The notes under the pieces: generated by a model | The model's database searches: none | Told to the model about the DNA's origin: nothing | What the model saw: the letters and a program-made list of their open reading frames with translations, nothing else | Origin: an uncultured Catenibacterium sp. | GTDB taxonomy: Bacteria; Bacillota_I; Bacilli_A; Erysipelotrichales; Coprobacillaceae | Reading direction: 5' to 3' | Assembly: GCA_900764725.1 (NCBI GenBank) | Contig: CAAFPB010000186.1 | Coordinates: forward strand, 1 to 48,439 | DNA length: 48,439 nt | Translations under genes and position numbers: made by a program | Part shown: positions 23,786 through 33,900 of the stretch, piece by piece | Layout: the number at the start of each line of letters is the position of its first letter | Position numbering within the stretch: the first letter of the stretch is position 1

Positions 23786-24742
23786 TTAGTATTTATTAAT
23801 TAATTCTTTAATTTCTTTTTCTTCTGGCATGACTCTTAATGCGCCCTTCTTAGTTGTAATTAAAGAAGCTGCTGCATTCGCAAACTGAAGCATATCTTTT
23901 AAGTCATCTTCAGTCATGTTATCTAAACCATGTTTAAGTACTGCATGAAGTGCACAGGCACCAAATGTATCCCCTGCGCCTGTTGTTTCTATAGTATCCT
24001 TATTTAAATAAGGTTCCATAAATACTTTTAAACCACCATAATAAGCAATACTTCCATTAGGTCCAAGTGTGACATTAATGAGTTTGGCATGTGTTCTTTG
24101 TCTAATGATTTCAATTCCCTTATCATAATCATTCGTACCTGTGAGCCATTCAATCTCATTGTCCGCAATTTTTAGAATGTCGCATTGTTCAATGCCATAC
24201 CAGATCTGTTTTGCAGCTAATTCTTCACTTTCCCATAAAGGTGGTCTTAAGTTAGGATCAAAAGAAATGATCTTATTTTTCTTTTTCGCATAATCAACCA
24301 TCGCATAAGTAGCAGATTTCACTGGTTCATCTGTCATAGATAAAGAACCAAAGTGAAAGATACGACAGTTATCAATTAATTCATAATTGACTTCTTCTTC
24401 CTTAAGCATCATATCTGCACCTGGCTTTCTATAGAAAGAGAAGCTGCGGTCACCTGTTTCATCATTGTCTACAAAAGCAAGAGTTGTTTTCGCATCTGGA
24501 TCCATTACAAGTCCTGTTGCATCAATGTTCTGTTCTATAATTGTATTCTTTAATAACTTACCGAACTCATCATCCCCTACTTTTCCAATAAATGCGGTTT
24601 TATAACCAAGTTTTCCAAGCATAGCAAGCACATTACATGGTGCACCGCCTGGATTGGCTTCATAAACACGATTATTTTGTTTACTTAAACCATTTCTAGT
24701 GAAGTCTATTAATAGTTCACCTGTTGCTGTTACATCGTACAT
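23786..24742 (-). CDS. PfkB-family fructokinase
   Basis: 318 residues from ATG 24742 (MYDVTATGELLIDFTRNG), six bases after GGAGGT; the longer frame to 24766 would put the RBS inside the gene. PfkB signature 1 is ANPGGAPCNVLAMLGKLGYKTAFIGKVGDDEFG; signature 2 with the catalytic Asp is IETTGAGDTFGACAL. GELLIDF and SFDPNLRPPLW are typical of bacterial fructokinases. It phosphorylates free fructose at C6 after GH172 or the other glycosidase releases it. It is the first gene of the operon and has its own sigma-54 promoter. Confidence 0.9.
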   Translation of the reverse strand: MYDVTATGELLIDFTRNGLSKQNNRVYEANPGGAPCNVLAMLGKLGYKTAFIGKVGDDEFGKLLKNTIIEQNIDATGLVMDPDAKTTLAFVDNDETGDRSFSFYRKPGADMMLKEEEVNYELIDNCRIFHFGSLSMTDEPVKSATYAMVDYAKKKNKIISFDPNLRPPLWESEELAAKQIWYGIEQCDILKIADNEIEWLTGTNDYDKGIEIIRQRTHAKLINVTLGPNGSIAYYGGLKVFMEPYLNKDTIETTGAGDTFGACALHAVLKHGLDNMTEDDLKDMLQFANAAASLITTKKGALRVMPEEKEIKELINKY

Positions 24743-24775
24743 AGCATACCTCCATTGTTTATTCACTTATATATA

Positions 24776-24793
24776 CTGCAATCCATATGCCAA
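24776..24793 (-). promoter_or_regulatory. Sigma-54 promoter of the fructokinase gene
   Basis: On the minus strand TTGGCATATGGATTGCAG with correctly placed GG and GC doublets, followed by TATATATAAGTG, about 20 bases before the GGAGGT ribosome site. Confidence 0.9.
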
Positions 24794-24815
24794 GTTTGAG
24801 GTATAAACAAAAAAA

Positions 24816-24837
24816 CTCACAGTTTATGTACTGTGAG
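24816..24837 (-). terminator. Second terminator behind the Abi gene
   Basis: CTCACAGT / ACTGTGAG around a 6-base loop, followed on the minus strand by TTTTTTTGTTT. It stands between the Abi gene and the fructokinase promoter. Because it is 20 bp upstream of a -24 box, it may also be part of the activator-binding region. Confidence 0.7.
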
Positions 24838-24853
24838 ATGAGAATTAGAGCAT

Positions 24854-24886
24854 AAAAAAAGTGACGCAACGCAGGCGTCGCATCAC
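24854..24886 (-). terminator. First terminator of the Abi gene
   Basis: On the minus strand GTGATGCGACGC pairs with GCGTTGCGTCAC (two wobble pairs), followed by TTTTTTT. The stop codon lies inside the stem. Confidence 0.8.
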
Positions 24887-25881
24887 ATAAAACATAAATG
24901 TTTTTGTCCTTCGCTAGTATTATAGATTCTTTTCGTATAAATAGTCAATAATATTTTTAATAAATTTATAAATTTATAAATAGATGTAAATACACTATCA
25001 TTACTGAAGTATTCTTTATTCTTAATCAATCTTCCTTCCATAAAATCTTTCAACTCTGTAAATATTTTCTTCTTGAATACTTGACTTGTACATATCTCAT
25101 CAAATAAAAATATACTTGCCACCAAATCATGAATAATAGGATTAGTTATCTTTTTCTTTCTATTCCTTTTTGAGATAGATGGTACTGATGATAATAATGA
25201 AATAAGACTTTTATTAACTACAATTACCTTTTTCTTTTTATCATACATATGTGTATATACATATGGTTTCCTTAAAGTATTCAACAAGCAGTTATTATGT
25301 GCCGATGCATTTCTAATGAATTTTAATGGCCACAAAAGATTTCTAACAGTTTCATTAGAGTTTTCTGGATATAATGTATAATACAATTCATAAAGTTTAA
25401 TAAAATCTCCAAAAGATAATACTTCTACAAGATTCCAAGCAGCCCATTCATTTTCATATTTACGTATTAAATCAGAGCAAGCTGAATTAGATCTTTTTTG
25501 GTTAAGATTATCTAATATAAACGGATATTTAGAAAACAATTCTCGTATAATATAATAGCCATCTTCTTTTTCATTCTTGGTAAGATCATCTATTAATTTA
25601 ACCTTTAAGAAATGCTCTGTATGCAATGATATTCTAATGATCAATTCCCTTAAGTACATATCTAGCTTAGACAATTCTACCAGATATGCAAATTCAAGAT
25701 TAATATATTGATGCTTTGATACATTGTATTCAAATGATTTCTCATAAGATTTCAACTTAAAATAGTACGTATTATTTTGTAGATACTCTCGTGCTTCCTC
25801 TTTACTCATAATATTGAATTGAACGTTCTTGTCTTCGAGATTTTTCAATTGTTCATCTATAGAGTATTTAGATTTCAACAC
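24883..25881 (-). CDS. Abi_2 (AbiD/AbiF-like) abortive infection protein with HEPN motif
   Basis: 332 residues. The start is non-ATG: GTG 25881 or TTG 25878 fits the GAGGAGG site. The Abi_2 layout is clear: START-like KSKYSIDEQLKNLEDKNVQF, then the EEAREYLQNNTYYFKLKSYEKSF segment with the family's YY-L--Y pattern. LDMYLRELIIRISLHTEHFLKVKL comes next, and ending the core is LKFIRNASAHNNCLLN. RNASAH is the Rx4H motif of HEPN ribonucleases, so RNA cleavage during phage infection is likely. The last 120 residues are basic and less typical. It follows the AAA ATPase gene by 20 bp; the two form an operon, but the ATPase is broken. Confidence 0.87.
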   Translation of the reverse strand: MLKSKYSIDEQLKNLEDKNVQFNIMSKEEAREYLQNNTYYFKLKSYEKSFEYNVSKHQYINLEFAYLVELSKLDMYLRELIIRISLHTEHFLKVKLIDDLTKNEKEDGYYIIRELFSKYPFILDNLNQKRSNSACSDLIRKYENEWAAWNLVEVLSFGDFIKLYELYYTLYPENSNETVRNLLWPLKFIRNASAHNNCLLNTLRKPYVYTHMYDKKKKVIVVNKSLISLLSSVPSISKRNRKKKITNPIIHDLVASIFLFDEICTSQVFKKKIFTELKDFMEGRLIKNKEYFSNDSVFTSIYKFINLLKILLTIYTKRIYNTSEGQKHLCFM

Positions 25882-25901
25882 TATTACCTCCTCATACTTT
25901 T

Positions 25902-27047
25902 TCAGTTATTCATAGTCTTCTTCAACTTCATATACGCTTCATAAGATGGTGTAGTTCCTTGAAGATATCCACTCTCATAAGCTTCACTCTTCTTAACACC
26001 GTTTCTTTTCAAAATAGTACAAAGGTTTTCTACAGTAATACCATTACTATTTCTAGTAATGAATATACTGTCATTACGATCATATTCATCCATGAGTTCT
26101 GGATAATGAGTAGAAAAGAATAAGACACCACCTTTCTTATTTAACTGTTTATCCTTAAAGAAACGTATAAGAACTCTTACTATTTCCTTATTAAAATGAT
26201 TCTCTATTTCATCAATCACTAAACAACCTCCTTCTCTTAATATTTCTCTTACCATTGTGAAAGTAACTATTCCTTTAATTGTTCCTGAAGACAAGTAACG
26301 TTCTATCTCTACTATATTATTCAAAAGAAATTCTTGTTTTTCTCTAAATTTTAAGTGAATAATTGATTTTTCACTTATTTTTTCAAATTGAATACTTTCA
26401 ATAGTGGGATCAAGGAAGGAAATAACTTCTAATGGGATATCAGTAAAATCTGGAAGGATATTTAAATTTGTGAATACTAATAAATCAACAACACTCATAC
26501 GTGCTCCTGTTTTCTTATTATATGCAATCATAATACTTACATCATCAGATAAGAAATCATTCTTTCCATCACGAACTAATACAAGTTGTTTATCATTAAA
26601 ATCTAGCATACCTTTACGTGTAGAGACTTCATCTACACCTTTAGTCCATAATCTTTCTGAAATAATTTGTTAAATAAGTCCATCTGTCTTAGTTACCTTA
26701 GAAGTAATCACTATTTCTAATCTTCCTATTTCGTTTCTTTCTTCACAAAAGAAATAAATATTAAAAAATGTCTTTTTTGTATTACCTAGAATCTGTTTTG
26801 TACTTATATGATTAATAGGTTCATTACTGATCATGCCTAATACAAATCGTAATACTTTCAATACAGATGTTTTACCAGATGCATTGATTCCAACAAATGA
26901 AGAAGTTGGATTCAAATAAACATTAGAAAAAAGATGATATAAGTGATCTTTATCTTTATCGGCTACCCTTTGTTGAGCATAGAATTTCAAATTCAATACA
27001 TCTTTAAATAGTGGCAGACCCTCTGCTGTTATTCTTAGTATTTTCAT
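25902..27047 (-). pseudogene. AAA ATPase (OLD/SMC-like, Abi-linked) interrupted by an in-frame stop
   Basis: Two halves in the same frame. The N-terminal half (27047-26670) has MKILRITAEGLPLFKDVLNL, Walker A FVGINASGKTSVLK and EIGRLEIVITSKVTKTDGLI, then TAA. The frame stays open through QIISERLWTKGVDEVSTRKG and on to the C-terminal half, with GTIKGIVTFTMVREIL, Walker B GGCLVIDEIENHF and the switch region VLFFSTHYPELMDEYDRND. A single codon at 26670-26672 thus splits a protein of about 381 residues. ATPases of this type sense phage components and control a partner toxin, here the Abi_2 protein. The nonsense codon should abolish ATP hydrolysis, since Walker A and B are on separate products. A sequencing error is possible. 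Confidence 0.85.
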
Positions 27048-27202
27048 AGTATCCTCCTTAATTAAAATCGTATGTTACGTTTTTATTCTTTCTGCATTTA
27101 TATTATATGTCCATTGTGATTCTAGCAACGCATAAAAAGATTTTATATTATATAATGTTGCCCATATGGTTTATTTTTCTTATTTATCCACGTATTTTAT
27201 GC

Positions 27203-27232
27203 AAAAAAAGATGGTGCTACTTTGCAACCATC
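27203..27232 (-). terminator. Terminator of the beta-glucoside operon
   Basis: On the minus strand GATGGTTGC, loop AAAGTA, GCACCATC and T7; the stem has one bulged base. Confidence 0.78.
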
Positions 27233-27241
27233 TTCTCTATA

Positions 27242-28528
27242 TTATTTATTTTCGTTTTTAGAACTTAATGTATCAATTTTCTTAATGAATGGGAAGTAAA
27301 CAACAAATGAAATGATAATCATCACTAATTGCCATAATGCTACTTTCCATCCTCCAATTAAGAAGCCTGAAATAATTGGTGGAGTTGTCCAAGGAACCAT
27401 AACACCACTAAATAAAGGTAGAATACCAAAATACATAAGTAAATAACTGCTGATACCAATGATTAATGGAACAAGAATAAATGGTACGAGTAAGTAAATA
27501 TTTAATACGATTGGTGTACCAAAGATAATAGGTTCGTTGATATTAAAGATATTAGGTACAATTGATAATTTACCTAAACTACGTAATGATTCTGATTTTG
27601 CAAAGAATGTAATATAAATGACTAATCCAATTACAATACCAGCACCAGACATACATAAGAAGTTATCCCAGAACTGCTGAGTAAAGATATGACCACCGTT
27701 TTGAACAGTTAGAGCTACACCAGAATCAATAATCTTCTGGTTAGCTGCCATGTTTGCCTGTAAAATTGGTGAAAGAATACCACCACAAATAGAACCACCA
27801 TGAACACCAGTCCACCATAATAATGACATCATAATAGTCATAATTACTACCCCAGCAAATGAATCAGTCACACCCTGTAAAGGAATCTGAATAACTGAAT
27901 AGATTAATTCTGCAAATGTAGTTTTAAATACAAAATGACATACTGCATAGATAATAGCACAAACAATAGTAATAATACCTGTTGGTAATAATGATGAGAA
28001 AGAATCAGCGACTCCTGGAGGAACTCCTTCAGGCATTTTTACACGGATATCTTTTCTAATACATAATGAATAAATATAGCCTACTAAGAACCCAATTAAG
28101 ATAGCACAGATCATTCCCTGTCCTGCTGTCCAGTCCTTAGAGATAACACCAGTTACTGCTTCACCGTTTTCTAATACTTTAGAAGAAGGTGTCAATAATA
28201 CAAATGCAGCTAAACCAGTTAAGGCACCGTTAACTGCAGTAGAGATTTTATCATTCTTAAGATAAGAATAAGTGATACCTACTACCGTAAATAAAGCCAT
28301 TAATGAGAATGTAGATGAATAAACCTGTGAACAGATATCTGCCAAACCACATTCTGCAACTAATGTATTTAATGATTTGATTGGTAAATTCGCAATTAAT
28401 AAGAATAATGAACCAATCATTAAGAATGGTAATGAGAACATCATACCATCCTTTAAAGCTTTAATTACTTTTGTATTTGTGAATTTTGAAATATATACTA
28501 CGACTTTCTCGTTTATGAATTTTTCCAT
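27242..28528 (-). CDS. celB: PTS lactose/cellobiose family IIC component
   Basis: 428 residues with about ten membrane segments. FINEKVVVYISKFTNTKVIKALKDGMMFSLPFLMIGSLFLL is the usual N-terminus, and SKSESLRSLGKLSIVPNIFNINEPIIFGTPIVLN holds the conserved NEP motif that binds the sugar. Imported substrates in this class are cellobiose, chitobiose or lactose-like disaccharides. No IIA or IIB gene is next to it, so phosphate must come from IIA/IIB encoded elsewhere. It follows the GH1 gene by 11 bp, in the order regulator, glycosidase, transporter. The RBS (AGGAGATAATA) precedes ATG 28528. Confidence 0.92.
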   Translation of the reverse strand: MEKFINEKVVVYISKFTNTKVIKALKDGMMFSLPFLMIGSLFLLIANLPIKSLNTLVAECGLADICSQVYSSTFSLMALFTVVGITYSYLKNDKISTAVNGALTGLAAFVLLTPSSKVLENGEAVTGVISKDWTAGQGMICAILIGFLVGYIYSLCIRKDIRVKMPEGVPPGVADSFSSLLPTGIITIVCAIIYAVCHFVFKTTFAELIYSVIQIPLQGVTDSFAGVVIMTIMMSLLWWTGVHGGSICGGILSPILQANMAANQKIIDSGVALTVQNGGHIFTQQFWDNFLCMSGAGIVIGLVIYITFFAKSESLRSLGKLSIVPNIFNINEPIIFGTPIVLNIYLLVPFILVPLIIGISSYLLMYFGILPLFSGVMVPWTTPPIISGFLIGGWKVALWQLVMIIISFVVYFPFIKKIDTLSSKNENK

Positions 28529-28539
28529 ATTATTATCTC

Positions 28540-30785
<2,246 letters not shown>

Positions 30786-30851
30786 TACTGTTCCTCTTTT
30801 CACCGGTTAAAAGATCTATAACAACTATCTCCTTATCTAGAAGACAGTTCC

Positions 30852-30880
30852 ATCTTAGTGTACACTACGTGTCAAGTCAA
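30852..30880 (-). promoter_or_regulatory. Promoter of the beta-glucoside operon
   Basis: On the minus strand TTGACT, 17 bases, TAAGAT. Within the spacer, GTGTACAC is an 8-bp perfect palindrome and a plausible repressor site. Confidence 0.7.
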
Positions 30881-30962
30881 CAAAATGTATGCGATTCCAA
30901 TTCGATAGAAAAAACCTTACAACTACATAATTATTTAAGTAATAATGCTGAAAATAATTATC

Positions 30963-30986
30963 AAAAAAAGGAGGATTACTCCTCCT
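30963..30986 (-). terminator. Terminator of the surface lyase gene
   Basis: On the minus strand AGGAGGA, loop GTAA, TCCTCCT followed by T6. Confidence 0.82.
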
Positions 30987-30995
30987 AATTTCACT

Positions 30996-33900
30996 TTAAT
31001 ACATTCTCATTCTAATAAAGAATATTCCTAAACAACTCATCATAATCAATAAAGACCATCCAATCATATTAACATAAGTGGTATCACCTGTTTTAACCTG
31101 TTCATTTTTATCAGTCTTATTTGTACTCTGAGTTGGTATTTCTGTAATTTCAACATTATCAGACTTAAGTTTAAGCTGTTTATACGAAGTATTCAACATT
31201 TCATAAGCTTGATTCACTTCACTTTGTGTAGATTCTTCATTCATTAATACTTCTTTACTTTGATTTAATACAGTAATTAAAGAGTCTGTATTTTCATACT
31301 TACTCAAATCTAAACCCTCAATTTTTGTAATTAACTCTTCAAGTTCTGTCTTATCTGCTTTTAAAACAAGATGATCAATAGCCTCTAATAAAGTAGTAAC
31401 CATTTCATCAATCTCTTCTTGATTGACATCAACTTTTTCTATGAGTGCTTTTGCTTTAAGTACTTCATTGTTCACTCTCAACAATGATGAAGGAGTATAT
31501 TTTGTTTGATCAATAGATTCAACTTTACCAATAATAGCTAATAACTGAGAGTAATCAATCTTCTTCTCTAAAGCATTTAAAGCACCTTCTAATTCTAATA
31601 TTGCCTTTTGTACCTTATCATTTTGAGGAACAGATTCTTTATAAGCTTCTTCAGCTTGCTTTCTCTTATCTCTAAGTAATTTAATTGATTCTTCTGTATA
31701 TTTAGATTCATCAATGTCTAATGCCTTTATAATCAATTCTTGTAGATGTTCATAAGATTCTTTAGTTACAAGATGATCTTTTGCACCAGACAAATTCTTA
31801 TATGCTTCTAAGACAGACTCTTCATTCGCATTTTCATCATTGGCCACTGCTTGTGCTTTATTCAAATAAATATCTAATTCCTCTACACAAGCATCTAAAT
31901 ACAATGAACGATCAAGCTTATTCACTTCATTAATCAATATAATTAAATCTGTTTTATCACTCTTGAAAATCAATTTATCTTTTGCTTCAACAAGTTCATC
32001 ACAAATAGAATCAATCTTTTCCTGGCTACTATTTTTATCATTGTAGATCATTTCAGCTTCTTGTAATTTAGCTTCTAATTTTTCAAAAGTAGCAGGCGTA
32101 TATACTGATTCATCAAGATTTTTGCATTCTTTAATCAAGCTACCCAGATAATCAAAATTAGCTAACAATTTCAAATTACTAATACTATCCAGTAATTCTT
32201 GTTTTGTTTCTAATATTGTAGAAGAATCAACATCTTCATTTATTACCTTATAGGTATTATTTAATGCTTGATTGAATCTCTCCTTGGTTTCTGGTGTATA
32301 AATAGAAGTATCCATATTAACATTCATATAATATAGATTTGTCAATTCACATTTGTCGAGTGAATCTCCATATACTTCAAATTCCCATAATGAATATCCA
32401 TAAATACTGTTAGGTTTAATTCCCTGCATTTTTACATATTTGGCTGTTACACCATTATAATTATATGTTTCAATGCCACCATTAGAATGTTGTGCATGTG
32501 TAATATCAGTCCATGTTTCACCATCTAAAGAAACCTGTAACTTATATTCCTCTGCTCCAGTTCCTTCCCAATTCAACTTAATTTGATTAACATTGTAATA
32601 ATCTCCAAGATCAACAGAAATCCATTGGTTTGAAACATCTTCCTTATTGTCTTTCTGTCTTAAAGAAACCCAACGTGATTCCTTTCCTGAAGTGGCATCT
32701 TCACTTCCATCAAATGCCTTGGAAGAATCATATTGTGCTTTATATGAACTAGATGCACTAGACTTCTTATTTAGTGCTAAATTTGTAGTCTTTGGCTGTT
32801 TAACTCTATTACCATATACTTCAAATTCCCATAATGAATAACCATAAACAGTAGAAGGTTCTAGACATTCTACTCTTACATATCTAGCTACTGTTTGATC
32901 AGTATAGTCAAACTCTCTTTTACCGCCTTTTCCATCAATTACTGAACTGATATCCTTCCAGTTTTTTCCATTTGAAGATATCTGAATTTTATAACTTTTA
33001 GCACATGCTGCTTCCCAATTTAAAACTATTTTTGAAATATCATAATAATTCTGTAAATCTACATAAATCCATTGATAATCAACATATTTACCAGAATTAT
33101 CTTTTCTTCTTAGAGAAACCCATCTTGATTCTTTACCAGATGTTTTATCTACACTTCCATCAAATGCTTTTTCAGAACCATATTGACTCTTATAAGTACT
33201 AGATGAATATGAAGGTTTATTTAATGCAATGTTTTGATTTTCATTAACTTCGGATGATTGAACACCATATACTGCTACTTCATTAATACCAATACCATAA
33301 TTCTTATTATTTACTCGGCGTGTTTTATAAGAATGAATTTTAAGATATCGACCATAAATATATGAATCATATGTATGAATATCTCTTAATGATGTATTTG
33401 TTTTTGTTTCAGTAACTACCTGCCAAGTTTTCTTATCATTAGATACTTCTATTGTATAATCATCTGAGCAGGCATTTTCCCAATCAATTTGAATCTTATT
33501 AATTTTTGAATACTGTTCTAAATCAATAATAAGCCAGTTATCATCACTGTTTCTAATTGATCCCCAACGTGTTTTAATATTACCATCAACAGCATTTTCT
33601 TTCTTTAATTCATCATTGTATTGTGAACTTGTTTCTACTGATTTATTTAATGCGATATTACTATAATTCGTATCTTCTTGTTCTTCATTACCATATGCAA
33701 CTAGTTCATATATACTAATTCCATAATTCTTCCCATTAACAATTCTCGTTTTTGTAGAATGTATCTTCAGATAACGACCATAAACATTATCATCAATTAA
33801 ATATTGATCAGATAATGATTGATTTGTTTTTAACTTATCTTTTATAGTAGTCCAGTTTTTCTTATCTAAAGAAATTTCTATACTATATTCATCTGAACAT

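Noticed and set aside
24809..24886. An attenuator controlling the fructokinase gene
   Set aside because: Both hairpins lie upstream of its -24/-12 promoter (24776-24793) and so are not in its transcript; they terminate the Abi transcript.
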